Shown: positions 50,567-64,000 of the stretch, piece by piece | How positions within the stretch are numbered: the stretch's first letter is position 1 | Layout: every line of letters begins with the position of its first letter | DNA from: Campylorhamphus procurvoides | Taxonomy: Eukaryota > Chordata > Aves > Passeriformes > Dendrocolaptidae | Length of the DNA stretch: 64,000 nucleotides | Direction of reading: 5' to 3' | Assembly (NCBI GenBank): GCA_013396655.1 | Contig: WBMV01001245.1 | Span: forward strand, 339,013-403,012 | The notes under the pieces: generated by a model | What the model saw: the letters and a program-made list of their open reading frames with translations, nothing else | The model's database searches: none | Told to the model about the DNA's origin: nothing | Translations under genes and position numbers: made by a program

Positions 50567-53221
50567 TTGCTCTCCCAAAACCACTCAGAGCTGTGCCTCA
50601 CTGTCACATGTTGGCTGTGCCAGTTTTCATAGCTGTGAAAGGGAAATCAGACACTGACTTCCTACCCCACAGGAGCATGGGGAGGAGGCGTGGTATGACA
50701 ATATAAACTAGATGTCACAGAACTATTACTGAGTAATAGTTGCCTTTGCATTTTGGAGGGGCTATGTGTTAGGTAAATAATTTGTCCTTTTGTGCTCTGT
50801 ACAAGGACCTATGATAAATATGACTGAACTATTTATTTGTTTGGGTAAAAACTGTTTTGCATTTGAGAAGCTACTTGGGCACTTCTTTCTAGCTGTCCTA
50901 AGGCCCACCTACGGATGACATGAAATAAAGTAGAAGGGATCCTACTGTGTGGGGTGAAGTCCATGGGTGAAAACAAATCCAGTTTTAAAGCAAGGTCTAT
51001 CACATTCCCACTGTGGTTTGTGGAGACCTCCTTTAGGCCCTCTGGAAGGAACAGACTGTGGAACGCAAGGGATGTTTCAATAAAGTTGGTGGCGTGATAT
51101 GTCTGCAAAGATTATTCGAGACTGCTTAGAGCAAAGAGAATTCAAATGTTCCTTTTCCCATAGGGCCTCCATTAGGAGGGGGCTCTAGTGGATTCAGGGG
51201 GACCATGGAAGTCAAGGCCATGTCACCCAGCTCAGCTTTCTAGTCCAGGGGGCTTTTAAGGATGGGCAGAGGCTAGAGCTACAAAGGAAACTCAGGAGCA
51301 AGAGTTTGGAGCTGACAAGTGTATTTCCAAGTTTTCTATTTTGAAACCTCTATCCATGTTTACAGAACTCTGGTTCACTCTCTCAATTTTTCAGACTGAA
51401 CAGGCCTTTGAACCAACAGACTGGTCCCAGTTGCTTTATCCCTTGCAGATGAGTGTGTCCAGATAACAATTCCAGATAAAGTATATGAGGTTTGGCTCTG
51501 CAGATGAATTCTAGACAAGACTCGGGGTGATTTTTTGAGAGCAATTCTCATTGTTTCCAACAAGGAAATTAGTTGAATATTCAGAGGACAAAAATTTAGT
51601 AGTAGGTATGAGGAAACATTTTTCTAATAAATTCCAGCCTTTAAACCCTTCTTTACTCTACTGGTTCTCATGATGGTTGTTTATTGCTTTTTAGACAAAA
51701 GGGCAAGCTCACATCATAAATATGTTCCTGGAGTCTCCTGGGCTAAAATCAAGTTTCTCAGCCTAATTATGTTCTAGTTTTCTCTTAAAGCAAGACCAGG
51801 CACCAGGATGACTACTCCTCTGTGCTAAAATTTTCTGAAGAAATGTCTATATTTCCACCTAGATTTTTTTTTTTTGCTAGAAAGGGAGAACTTCAGCTTC
51901 ACATACAGAATGGCTATAGAAACTTCTTATTTAATTTCACTGCCTGTCTTCTCATTTATTTATATTGCAACAGCACCCACACACCTTAACTGAGGAGAAG
52001 TCTCCATGGCACTAGACAGCGTACAAACACAGAGGAAGATTCTGAAGAGCTTGCAATCAAATAATGCAATATTATGGTGCCTTTTCTTTAGCTACAGGAG
52101 AAGAGACTAAAGACCCAATTAGATTAACATCATTCTTAGCCCCAATCTATGAGATTACTTTTGCAGTCTCTTCCTGACACTCTATCTCTTAGAGAGCACT
52201 TGCATTAAATAAACCATATTATAGACTATGAGACAATATCAACTATGTTAATTCCAGTGGAAAAAAAATCCATACGAGAACTAAACATAACACTGTGATT
52301 GTCTCTCTATTTTGATAAATCCAGTTACTTGTGTAATCTTTTCTCTGTGTGAAGGTTGCTTGCTCATCCTAGGTTTTCCTATTTTCAGGTATTTGTTCTT
52401 CCAAAAAAACTAAAATTAATTGGCATCAGCCAAAACAAGGTGGGGCCTGTTCTTGGCTCTGATGATGCAGAAATCATAGTGAATATTTTGAGAGTTATAT
52501 GACTACTATTTTGGCTACATGTGCATTTGATCTGGTATCAACATCATGAAAGCAATCCTAATGAGGCGTTTTGAACATGTCTCAAAATCGAAAACAGGTT
52601 AGTGGAGTGAAGGACTATTGGATGTCTGTGAGGAAGGCCACACTGTACTGAATTTCACAGTAAACTTACCTTGAAGAAAGTATTGTAAAATCAGGGATAC
52701 ATGTTTTTTAACACACTGAACCTATTAAGGGTGGCATTGTATAAAGAATTATTATTGGATATGAAGGAAAACAATTATCTGTTTTGCCCCAGAGAAACCA
52801 ATAGCAGAGAAACACCTGTTCTGTGTAAGTCAAGTGAAAGATGTGCCATACAGGCATTTTTATTATACACATCCAGTAAAACTAAAATATACAGAAAACT
52901 AAGTAGTAACAGAATAAGATATGCCCACAAGCTACAGTTAAATGCATTTCCAGTTACAGGTATGGATCTTATAGTCTTAGATCATAAACACTAGAGGTAT
53001 TATTAACAGTGGTTTACTTCAAACAGGAAGAAATAGTTAAGGTTAGGCACATTCTGAACTCTCTCCCTCTGTGCAAGACCTTTGAGTATTTCTCATTGAT
53101 TTGTATGACTGATTGCAAGATTTATACAAGATTATATAGGACAAGGCTGACAGGAGCAGTATTGCTGGGTGGTGGGAGAAAATTACTGCTGAAGAACTTT
53201 CTTTTATAACAGCCCTTAACA
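50567..53221. other. no gene recognised
   Basis: AT-rich sequence with open frames under about 100 codons and no recognisable motif. The patch at 51,160-51,300 is more GC-rich but unassigned. Confidence 0.5.
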
Positions 53222-53272
53222 TTTAATGATTGGATTCAATGAGGTCTTTTTCAACCTGAAAGTTCTATGATT
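53222..53272 (+). mobile_element. short CR1-like 3' terminus, plus strand
   Basis: About 50 bases (TGATTGGATTCAATGAGGTC, then a TTCAACCTGAAAGTTC-like end and ATGATTAT) resemble the extreme 3' end of avian CR1 elements, which end in ATTCTATGA-like units. Upstream sequence does not clearly continue the element, so this is either an extreme truncation or a decayed copy. Confidence 0.6.
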
Positions 53273-55199
53273 ATATCCTCTAATTGGTATAGCTCTGTCT
53301 ACAGGAAGATTCAGTTTCTCAGGACTTCATTTTCCCTTATATTCCTTAACAGGATATACTGAAAAACTGCTACAAATATTTCCAATCTGTTATTTATAAA
53401 ACACTGTAATATTGTTGTGTTGATTACAATTTAGACAATCTCCTTTGCCTCAGCTGCACACCCTGACTGTACCTACATTTAACAGAGGTACTACTTGAAT
53501 GGTGGAGAATAGGTTTTCCTTAGACATCTCAGGAGCAGTAAACTCATCCTGGAGTTATGTCTGTTAACACTAAAATATCAGCCTCATTCCACTATTTAAA
53601 TCTACCTCTGTGGAAGGATCATAGAAATATTCCATGCATTTGATCTAATGGAGGATTCTCTGTAATAAAAGCGAAAAATGGAAAAGTTACAATTGCAAAA
53701 GAGTAAATCTCAAAATATATTTATTTATACCTTCTTCAGAGTGATTTTGTCCTTCTCCAGAAGCGTGAGAATGGACAGCCTGGAAAACTGAACATAGGAT
53801 GGTAAAGTACCCATCATCTCCTTGTCCTCACAGTGCGGCCTGGGAAGTGTGGTGGCTCAGAAAAATACTAACTATAGAAAGCCACCCAAACAAGCTCAGA
53901 ACCCATTAGCTTTTCAAGTGCAGAGAGGTCAAAAGTGGGTGGGAGACATAAAATAGAAGGAAAATAGGTGTGTGTCGGAAAAATAAAAATAATTTTATTC
54001 TTGATAAGACTGAGAGACTGTTCCCATCTGCAGAATGAGTTGACATTAACTTTTTGCCAAAGAGGGATGTAAAAATACTCATCTGAGCAAGCACAGTTTT
54101 GTAGTTTGCCAGAAGAAACTCCTGTTAGACAAAAAGAGATGAGATAAAGTGTGACAATCTCTTAACACATCATTAATTTGGTTTATTATGTACTATTAAC
54201 ATCAAACATTCTCAGACTCTTCTCCAAGATGAAAAAAAAGCAATTGGAAAAAGAAAAACCTAGGAAATGTACACTTAATGCTATTGCATATATGTTCCTT
54301 CAAAAAACCCTGAATCACAAATTAATGGAGAATTTCTATGTCAATATGGGTATTAGTTTCCCGGTTTAGAATGATTCTCATTACTGTATTTGTTATATCT
54401 ACTTTTGTAGTCACAGGGTTCAACTGTTTCTCCCTTCCCACTATAGCACTGTAAACTGGTGTTAACTTTGCAATGGAAAGAAACATTATATATACACAGA
54501 CAGGAAAAAGCAAAATAGCCTTGGAAACAGAGTGAAGCTGCTAAACGAATGGAAAGAAAAAACTCTTCAACACAGTGTTGAGTCACTGATAGGGTGAAAG
54601 AACATTCCAGGAGAAAAATGAGGACTGTCATACAGTGATGAAATCTAAAGTCTATGAGCCAGGACTTGAAGATCCAAGTCTTAATTTAAAAAAAATAGAA
54701 AAAAAAAAGGCAAAAACCAAAACCAAACGCCACTGTTTCTTCAACATTAAAAAAACCAAACTACATTAATTGTGTGAAACACTTTGTCTTGCACTTGCTT
54801 TAGGCGAAGTGCACGCACTGTCATGTACCACAGGCAGTGGTATCTGTGTGTATCAGTTGATATGCAATAAATTCAGTTACCTAAGCCCTCTGTTGCTAAA
54901 GGTAAGTCACTTTTCCTGAACTCATTTTCCCTAATGTCCAGGAGCAAAAAACAAGAGATGCCTGTAGAGCAGTTTCCGTGTAAGGAGCAAATGAAATGGG
55001 TAAGTTTGTCTTTCCGGTTGCAAAAAATTCATAAGGGGAAATGTTGAATATTAAAACTAGAATTTTAAAATATGAGTAACGTGAACAAGAGTTTGACCAC
55101 CAGTGTGTAGATACCTACAAAACTGCTTGGTGAATGAGAGAAGAATAGGGATTCCAAAATTTGTGGAAGCTAAAGCTTTTCCCTGGGAGTTTGGGAAGC
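53273..55199. other. no gene recognised
   Basis: AT-rich DNA with A-rich runs near 54,685-54,750. Short open frames only, and no named repeat seen. Confidence 0.5.
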
Positions 55200-55700
55200 T
55201 GTGGGTGAGAGAAAGAGCCATGGGGTGAGGCAAATAGCCCCAGAATAGCCATGTTCTGCAGCAGGGAGCACCCCATGGAGGTGTGCCTGGGGATGGTGTA
55301 GGAGACCAGAGGAATGGCTAAAAACAACTGGTGGGAATAGGGGGGAAGCAGTGCGAGCTCTGTGTAGGTTAGACAGCCACTGCTCTGTCCCCTGCTCCTG
55401 GAGCCTTAGTCAGCCTGTGGGCCACAAAAAAGTGGCAGTGCCAGAGTGCACAGTCTGCCCCAAAATGGTGGATGGGCCCATGGCCTGCCCCAAAACAACA
55501 ATGACTGACTGTGTGGGAAATATTAAAGCACAGCCACGGCTGTGCAAGGCTGCAGTGGAACAAGGCAGAATAAAAAAGATAGTGACGTGTGTCAAGTGGC
55601 TGCTGCACTACCCTGGGTTTAAAAGCAGCTGAGACCACACTGGATCCCAAGGTAATTAATAAAGACCACTCTCTGTTCTTATTTTTTTCCCTCTTTGTCT
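55200..55700 (+). repeat. possible solo LTR (boundaries uncertain)
   Basis: A GC-richer block ends with promoter-like order: TTTAAAA at 55,618-55,624, then an AATAAA poly(A) signal at 55,658-55,663, then a T/C-rich U5-like stretch. A short TATA-to-poly(A) distance (about 40 bases) is known from avian retroviral LTRs. I cannot fix the TG...CA ends or a target-site duplication, and no internal viral sequence flanks it. It could instead be an unrelated GC-rich repeat. Confidence 0.35.
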
Positions 55701-55929
55701 TTCTCTTTCTTCTCTTAATGTCTTCTTCTTGAAATGTATTGTGATCAAGACTAAAAAATTCCAGTCAATGCCTCAGTAAGTCCCTTATGCTGTCTGGATA
55801 AGTAACAGCTTGCCAAGTTAAAGTTTGTGAAGTGACTTTCTTTTTCTGGATGTTTTAAAATTAGCCTGATACTTCATACTACCTTAATGTTCTACAGTTT
55901 GCAAGTAAAAGTTTGTTACCGAGCCTCCT

Positions 55930-56345
55930 GAGAATTTTGCTGTTTCTCTAACACAACGCCCAGAGGGAATCAAACCACCTTCCCCTAAACCTACAGAGCA
56001 GGATGGGGCGTCCCAGAGGGAACTGCTGTGCCCAGGGACGTGGCTGGTGGAGGAGCGGAGCAGGGACAGGAGCTCCACAGAGAGGGACAGGGACACACAT
56101 GGCTGGAATCACACCTGGGCTGCCCCGGGACAGGTCCCACAGGCACACAGAACCTATGGGCAGGGAGGATGCTCCTTCCTCTCTGTGCATGGCTGAACAC
56201 AGAGAGCGAAGGGACAACGGGGATGGTGACACAGCTGGCACATGTTCTGACCCTGTCCCACCCCCCAGGGGTCCCGATGAAACAGAGGGGAGGCTCTGCA
56301 AGAGGAACCCAATGAAAATGAGGACAGGGGTTCATTATCAGTAGC
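55930..56345. other. GC-rich island, function unknown
   Basis: About 400 bases stand out from their AT-rich surroundings by high GC and G-rich plus-strand sequence (GGGACAGG-type repeats). Overlapping open frames of 113-117 codons exist on both strands, which is expected from GC-rich, stop-poor DNA, and none has a recognised domain. It may belong with the possible LTR just upstream, or be a small CpG-containing regulatory patch. Confidence 0.45.
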
Positions 56346-57802
56346 TCTTACTTTTTAAATGTATCTGGCACCCCATTCTCAGGCACTGAATTGTTTTTGA
56401 AAACTTACCTTAGTGTCACAAACCTAGTCCAATATTTTGAAACCCACTATTTAGAGAGCAGGGGGAGCCATTTAGAATTGCTTATGAAAATAAAGTTAAA
56501 ATATCCTCTTGCTCTTGTCTGATGCTGCCAAATTTAAGACAATTTCACTAATAATCCTGCTCTACCCAAACCTCCACATTTTCATGAATAAAATGTTCTT
56601 TAGACCATGTTCCACTGTTTATTTTTTCCCTGGCAAACTCACAGAAATGAGTAAGACTGATTCTGAAGTATGAAAATTACAGCCTATAGTAGAACAAAAC
56701 ACTCACTGCAACTTATCCTCTAGATTTTTGGAAGGGAGATGAGATCAAATGTGAGGAAAGTGGTGAAGGTACTGTCCATCTGCTGACATCTGATAGAAAT
56801 GGAGATTAAATGTTAAAAATCAAGGGGAAGTGTTGTGACATGCTTATTTGACATGCAGATTTTTTTTTTTTAAATTAGAAAAGAAACATTGGAGAGATAT
56901 TTCTAGTTGTAATAGTATAGAAAATTGGAACCAGTGTAACCATTATACAGCATATTCATCTTAATACAAAGGAATAGCTATTAGCACAAAAGCTGCAAAA
57001 ACTGAAAAAATAGAAGCAAAAAAACCCACAAGACTTTGTTTCTTGTAGAATATGAAGGACAAAAATCTTAAGAGTCTCGTGAGGGCAAAGACTCAGAAGA
57101 AGTTACTTAAGGTCATCCTGTGTGCAATAAAGTGTTTCAGTTCACAATGTTACATTCTTTCTTAAGAGCTAAAATAACACAATCTGTGAGGAAAGCTCAA
57201 ACAGTTTGTCAGAGCTACCCGAGGAGCAAAGAGCATCTGACAGAAGGGAAACGTCCACTAGAGCAGAGGCCCCTTGCATGCTAAGAATGGCAGTATCAGG
57301 AACTTACAAACCTTGCAAATGTCTGCAGGCTAATGTATAAAATCAGGATGATTATAACAAGGGCCCTTGACTCTCTGTGACCAAATCAAAGGCAAACTGT
57401 TTTTACTATGTTTGAGGCTTAAAAAAGGGTAAAGATGCATATCAGCATTTTGATATATTGCCAATCTTAGCCCTTCATGTTAACATTTATTTAAAATTCA
57501 AAATGGGTCTGCAGAAACAATAGTGACCTCTGAAGGAATTGGTCCTGAGTTTTGTCAAGAAGTTTGTACTCATTAAAAAACTTAGAAAGATTCAACTCAA
57601 TATCCCTGCATTTTGGTATTTTTCAATAAATAAATTTTGATAGTACAACTAGTACAGGTACTAGGAAAACTTAATAAGCAAATGACTACAAAATCTTGCT
57701 ATTTTAATAGTTGTGACTATTTTCCCAAACTACTCTACCACAGCATTTCTTGTAGATATGGATTGACTTGGTAGATGAACTCAAATGTAATTTAAAAATG
57801 TT

Positions 57803-57811
57803 NNNNNNNNN
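57803..57811. other. assembly gap, 9 N
   Basis: Nine consecutive N interrupt the sequence. Short N runs of this kind are usually closed scaffold gaps of uncertain true length. Confidence 0.95.
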
Positions 57812-59380
57812 TAAAAAGATGCAAGAACATTTAGCTATTCAGATAGAACTGTGAAGCAATGATAAAAACCAAATCAAAACAGTAACTGCCATCTTCAGGA
57901 TTCCTCTTTACCATTTTCAGATACTTATGGTATGAAAGTGTGAGGAATGCAAGTGGGTACTTGCGTGAGGAAATCAACACTATGGAGTTAAATCCATTTC
58001 ATGAACCATTCCCAAGCAATTAATCCCTCTCCACGCACTGAAATCGGGAAAAGATATCTCTGTGTGATCACACAGCAGCTAAAAAAAGATCAACTCCATT
58101 GGAAAAAAAAAAAAGAGAAACTTGAAAGAGAGTAANTTATTTAGTAGGCTTAAATTAGTTTCTTACATCAGCTTTTAAGTGACTGAGAAATAGACAAATG
58201 CAATAGTCCACAAATGCAATGTATACACAAAAGATGTGAATATACCTCAGAGTGTTGGCACATTTTGTTTGTTTACAATGGGCCTATAGCATCACTTTCC
58301 TGACAAGATCAGCAAGGACTTCTTAGAAGTGTTCATGAAGGTACGTATCCTGCATGCAAGGTATAGGTTTCCAAAGGCTGAATATGCAGGTGGTTATTGA
58401 GAAATCAGTGTGTCTATGATTTTTTTTTTGTTCAAATACTTATTTATTTACAAATTAAGTAAGTTAAAAATTAGTGCTTTTAAACTACACAAGGACCCTC
58501 AACTCCACCTCAGGGGCATAGTGTTACTAGAAATAACTGTTGAGACCCAACACTCGAACAGGCTGGGCATGTCCACCAGTAGAAGAGCATCAGCTGGTAG
58601 AGTTCTTGTGCAGGGAAGAGAGATTCACAAAGGCAAGGAGCAGTAAGGGGAAACCAGCACAAAAACTGTTATTCTTGCCTATGTTTCTAGAAAAACAAGA
58701 GAAATTTTTATGGTCATCAACCTACTAGATCTTTTGGAGAAGTTCACTCTTTTGTTATTGTTTATATCCTTCCTTTCCTCTAGGTTATGCCACTCTGGCA
58801 TTCATTTATAAATCCTTCCAAAGGCAAACCCATTATTAACTCCCAAATTACTAGGCCATTTCTATCTTGGGAACTAAACAATCTTTTTTACTATATTTCT
58901 AAACTCCCTCAAACTTTGTAACTAAATTGTTAACTTTGAGGTAATACAGATGAATTTTACTGATGCACCACAAGTTTCAAGATAGCAATCCCCAAGTATT
59001 TTGAGAGGAATACCTGCCCAGGGACAGTACTGGAGAGCACCACCAGAACAAGAAGTGAGAGCAGCTTGTGCACACTTGTCCCTGCTTGTGAAATATTCTT
59101 CTGCCCCTTAGTCCCTAGTTCTGCTACAGCACACAAAGCTTCAGCACCTCGCTTGAAAAATGTTGGGAATCCCACCAGTAAAAACAAGCTTGCTTTAGTG
59201 AGGAGCAATCTGAACCCATAAGGGGCAGAGGTCTTTAACTATGTAAAGCATTCATAGTAGTGACTTCATATTGGATTGTTTTTCCTCAAAATTTGGCATG
59301 TGGTCTTTTTATGTTTCAATAGAAAATTATATGAAAAAAGGTCCAATGAAACAAAAAAATATTGTAGAGACATTGAGCAG

Positions 59381-59424
59381 TAATAATAATAATAATAGTT
59401 AATAATAGTTAATAATAATAATAA
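59381..59424. repeat. TAA microsatellite, interrupted
   Basis: TAA triplets are interrupted twice by a GTTAATAATA-like unit, about 44 bases in all. Confidence 0.9.
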
Positions 59425-62400
59425 ATGGGAAGGGAGAAGTTGCAAAAGAGGAAGTCTAAATTCTGGATATTTTGCAAGTGGTGATTTTCCCTCCCCTCCC
59501 TGCCCTTTGCTTGCAATACACAGACTTAAACACTCTCCTCTTCACTTTCCCCAGGAGGAGAATAGATTTTGCAATACTTGCTGTAGTGAACTCTTGCTGA
59601 CACAATCAGTACCACTAAGATCTCACTGATGAAAAGATATTTTACACAATCAAGGGAGCAGAAAAGGCAAATGAGATAAACTAGAAATTGTTGGACCATT
59701 GAGTTTCTTAGCTCTGAGTGCATGTGCACTTTGTTTGCCAGGTGGTTCGTGTTCACCTTATTTCTGAATGATTTTCTGAAAGATTTTCTGAACAGGGGCT
59801 TGATGGTTATTTTGGCTCATATAACCATAGGTGGTTATATGGTGGTCACCATACGTGACCTCATAGGTAAAGTGCCACCTGACATAATTGATGTGATAAG
59901 AGACACCAAAGAACCATAAAATATGTTTTTAAACCTTAAGGGGTTTTGGCTTGGAGTCCTGACAAGACTCATCATAGAAGAACAGAAAAAATGAAAGACC
60001 TTCATTTTCACTGATCCATGTAGTCACATCATGTAATGTAACCAAAGGAGCGCAGTGACTACAATACCAGATTAACTCTGTCACTTTGGTAGAGAATTTA
60101 TGGCACACAATTTAAGAAAGTTGTACTGGTACAAAAAAAGCCCACACCAAGAGAAATCATCAAAAACTCACCTCTTGATTTTCTGTTAGTTAGTAACTAT
60201 TATTAATAAAAAAGGAAACAAACAAATGGATTGACCAGATTACTGATATATTAAACTCACAGTAATTTGAAGAATATCTGTACCTGATAGTAATAGCATT
60301 ATTCACAAGTATTTTTTCTGTTTTTAAATTTATTTTATTCAGCTAAATATTACATTTATGATATAGTGGTATATGTACTTGGTCCAGTTTCTAGACAATA
60401 CATTTTCCCTAGGGCATCCTGCTTAAGCAAGACTTCTGTAATGAATAGCTATGTCTTTCTCAAACTATTTCTAAAAAATTCAGTAGTTAAATTTACTCAA
60501 TATTTGCTATCAGAAAGCAACAAAAAGAAAGAGTCTCATAGCTAAAGCTGGGTTTTTTCCTAATCACTTATTGAAGTGAAAGATTTTTTTGCTGTTGTTA
60601 TGAAGGAAGTTGGAAACTATCACATGCTCTTCCCAGATGTATAGTAACTCTCTCCTGCTGGACAGCCCTGGCAGTTCAGCTCATGAGAACCTACAGTGGG
60701 ATTTCCTGAGGTTTAAAGATTTGATTTTCCCCAATAAAAGTCCTTTCCAAATTCTCAGAATTCTACAAATATATAAAACTAATGTGTTTATCTCATCATC
60801 AGTCCTCAAAAGATTTTTGATATTTCCTGTGGTTTACTAGCCTGAAAATATTGTCATGACAGCTTCCACCAGAGTTTTCAGGTACATCTATGCCCATCTC
60901 TTTCTGCAACTGAGAAATGTAGGATAGAAAAGTGACATTTTTCTCATTTTGGAAATTATTCCCTCCGATACTTCCATTCCTCAAAGCTCACATTTGGTTT
61001 CAACTTATGTAGAACACAAGTTTTGGAAAGCTCTATCCACAGCTAAGCTCTACCTTGTCCCTTTGCATCTGAATAAAGGCATCTCAGGCCAGAGAGAGTC
61101 TGGTGCTGCTCAGTGGCAGATGTGGGCTGTGACTGGGTGCACTGCTCGCACACAGCACAGGGATATGTGCTTCTCCAGTTGGAATGCTTCACAGCATGGG
61201 AACTTCACTTCTCAGGACACTGGAGAAGACAACCTCTGAAATTCACTGGCTTGGAAGTGTGAAGATATTTCTTTTAAAATCATGACCCCAGTTCTCCTAG
61301 TTTCATGGATCTGTCATTATAAGATTAATATATCTATGTCCTTTGCAGCTGGACATATACTTGATGATACACACAAAGTAGAAATCCTTTTCAGGGATTA
61401 AAACAAGCAACATGAAAATGCTTTATCCAAAAGTAAACGCTTCCTATCCTTAATATCTACCCCTTCAAATCAGAAATTTCCAAACATTTTTCTCTTTTAA
61501 GTACTAGACTGTTTTCATTTCATATGAGCATAATCATGTTTTTAAAGCTGGAGGATTCAAGCCTTGGTTCCTCTGTTAGAGATACAGAAGGCCTGTTTTA
61601 AATTTCTTTGCTGTATTTAGTGTCTTACAGACATGAATCATATTCCTCACCATTTGCCATATAACTGTAATGGAATACAGTACATCTTCACCTATCTTTT
61701 TTGCATGCTGCTTACATAACTTGCACTGTGCAAGTGCAAAGAAAGTCATGTCAGCAGCCAACACTGATGAGAGAGTCGTTCTGCATCAAAGAGTTGATTC
61801 GTAACTTTCAGTTCCAAAAAATTCCACATCTTTGGCTCATGTATTCACTCAGGAGAGATAAAAGCAATCCTCTAGAAGGATTGTAAGTGCCAGAAGAAAC
61901 AGCTGTTTACCCTACTTTGTTGTTCATAAAAACATACGGGTTCTTCCATGGAAAATAAATAGTTATAACTAGTCATTATGATCTAAAAAAAGTCTAAGAA
62001 CTAAAGTATTAATCTTGGGGTTCTTATACACCCAATATTCTTCTGGTATAGGAAATGAGTGCACAAGTTGCATCTACAGAGCAACACCTGAATCTGGCCT
62101 GGATGATCCCAAAGGTTTCCTTGAAAAGCTTCACTTAATTTAGGTTACATATAATTCTCAGTTGCTCTCTCAGCAAGAATGACTCCTTGTGGATGAAGCC
62201 ATGGTAACTTCATTGTGCTCTCATGTTACTGAGGTTTCCAATACACCTGAAAGTGCTAAAGCACTGCTGTCTATCCTTCTAGGACAGACTTCAATTCCAT
62301 ACCTGCTTACCACCCAAGTCAGGGAGCTGCAGGGTACCACCAGCCTCACACTCTTTTCCTTCTCTGACACTTTGAACCACCTACCATTTGCTCACTGTGT

Positions 62401-64000
62401 CACTTTCTTGAGGGGTAAAAAATACTGCTCTTGGACCAGTGTCCAGTATCTCCCCCAAAGAGAGGCAGGCAATGTGTTTAAGCTCCCATGGACCACAACC
62501 AAATCTGAAGATGAATCTTCCCCACTGCAAAATGAAGGCTCTAACATTTTGCTCTTTTATAAAATGTTAAAGGCACTGTGACTAATTTCTTTAAATGAGT
62601 CTTTTCTGGGTTTTAGAGGAGCAGATTCTCAACTTCTGATCCCACAAAATGAGATCTCTTGACCCGGCCTAGAGTAAGCAGGTGTTCTCAGCAACAGCTG
62701 GACAGCATATGCTCATCCTTTCCCATTTCCTATACTCTTTTTCTTGTGATAAATCAGCTTTTGAAAGCACATTTGGACATCTCACACTAGAATACACAGA
62801 ATGAAATACTGTTTCAGAAGACTGGCTCAAGTATCAGTGTTAGCAGCTCCTGATTGGCCTTGTAAAATTCTGAAGAAAAGCATGGGCTTTTCTTGTTTAG
62901 AATAATTTCATGTGTTTTGCTTTAAACTACACCCAAATAAAGAAACTACTGCAATAGGAAGCTGAAAACTTCAGGGATAGTGCCTTGTTATTAATTCTGA
63001 TGCCTTACGGTAAATAATTAACATATTTTAATGGTTTAAAAAGAATGCAGAAGCATCAGTTTTCATTCATCTGTAATAATAAAGAGGAGGAGGAGTGAGC
63101 TGACAGGAGGATATGAGATAGTATGAATTAAAGTTAATAAATAATGCCTACAGTATTAGTCATCAGTTTTGCCTTGCACATCCCATATGCTACACATTGC
63201 AAACTCTTACAACTATTTTGAAATGGACTTGTTTTGCATGGAAAAAAAACCTGTGGCTTGTTTTTAAGCAGATCTTCAGAAGAACTCACTTCACATGGGA
63301 GTTAAACAGAGGGAAATAAATCTAAGCATTTTCTCTCACAGTTTCTCTTTTCCCCTATTTTTATTTCATGTGATATGATTAATAAATATTTGATGGGCTA
63401 TGACTCAGTAAATGTTATTTTCTTGGCTCCGGGGGGAACTTTAAGTGTTGATCAAAATGATATATAGTCTCTCTGGAACAAATAGGACAAATACTACATA
63501 TCTGAAGGCCAGATTCTAGGTCTGTCAAAATAAATCACAAAGCCTCAGTTATATTCCAAGATTAAAAGTGGCAAGCTGTTGGGGAAATCTAGGTCCAAAT
63601 TTTAGCAATGCTGTTATACTAGTAACTATTTTCTGGCTTTTCTTTAGCTCCTCACTTGCTGATACCACAGAAGCAATAACTTATGTAAAGTACAAAGGTG
63701 CCTTCAACATTATGAAAATTAATTAAACTCACTATGGCATTTTTCATGGTTGTTTTCAAACTTCCTCCAAACTTCCAAATTCTTTTCCCTCTGACCTCAC
63801 TGGTGTAGTGACTGTAAACTAGGGCAGGTCTCCTTCCATGTCTTCATCGCCTTCCGTGGACCATACACAATAGGTGAGAATCAGCTCTGACATGAAAAGG
63901 AAGATAACCACAAACTACATTTGTTGTATCAAGCCCTTTGTGACTTTTGGTGGGCTGTGCAGCAATCATTGAATAGCAGCACTAGGAACTGAGAGGGTGA

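Larger units (their letters stand above)
56346..64000. other. no gene recognised; gap and microsatellite inside
   Basis: AT-rich unique-looking DNA with a 9-base N run (57,803-57,811), one N at 58,136 and a TAA microsatellite (59,381-59,424). The longest frame, 62,189-62,581 (130 codons, plus), has no recognisable domain or splice context. I see no repeat family that I can name. Confidence 0.5.

Noticed and set aside
55948..56344. Overlapping 113-117 codon frames on both strands
   Set aside because: They are expected from GC-rich, stop-poor DNA. No domain, splice site or codon pattern supports either strand.
58957..59208. 83-codon minus-strand frame with a hydrophobic stretch
   Set aside because: The hydrophobic run could suggest a membrane segment, but T-rich complementary DNA often gives this. 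There is no family match or gene context.
62189..62581. 130-codon open frame, plus strand
   Set aside because: No recognisable domain or hydrophobic pattern. A single frame of this length is within chance expectation in 64 kb read in six frames.

Overview
The window looks like nuclear DNA from a bird, most likely an intergenic or intronic stretch of a non-galliform genome. The reasons are its AT-rich composition, several CR1-type LINE remnants (the dominant avian retroposon), one gammaretrovirus-like endogenous retrovirus (ERV) remnant, no mammalian L1 or Alu sequence, and no long open reading frame or operon-like gene packing. I recognise no intact host protein-coding gene, exon, tRNA, rRNA or CRISPR array. 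Short open frames occur throughout, but none shows a domain, codon signature or splice context that I can defend.

Layout. 1-15.8 kb: unique-looking AT-rich DNA with a pyrimidine-biased stretch (about 7.77-8.60 kb) and an A/C-rich tract (13.55-13.64 kb). 15.80-16.22 kb: two hexanucleotide polypyrimidine microsatellites around a 68-bp unique spacer, with an ambiguous base at the junction. 17.56-19.50 kb: a 5'-truncated ERV with the end of pol (integrase C-terminal region), an overlapping and multiply broken env, a polypurine tract and a 3' LTR. 19.65-20.30 kb: a CR1 copy on the minus strand. 31.37 and 34.22 kb: two 83-bp copies of one diverged sequence in opposite orientation (71 of 83 bases identical by hand count), matching no feature I can name. 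38.20-39.52 kb: an old, longer CR1 on the minus strand. 39.66-40.29 kb: a CpG-retaining, motif-dense stretch that I propose as a candidate conserved enhancer. 50.46 and 53.22 kb: two CR1 3' tails on the plus strand. 55.20-55.70 kb: a possible solo LTR, followed by a GC-rich island to 56.35 kb. The rest to 64 kb is unique-looking AT-rich DNA with microsatellites and a 9-base N gap at 57,803-57,811.

The only units with linked function are the parts of the ERV. Pol ends inside the start of env in another frame, env runs toward a polypurine tract, and the LTR starts directly after it, which is the normal 3' order of a provirus. All of it is dead: several frames, stops inside env, most of the surface subunit missing and no 5' half. 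No previously undescribed gene system is evident. The best leads are the 83-bp inverted repeat pair and the candidate enhancer.
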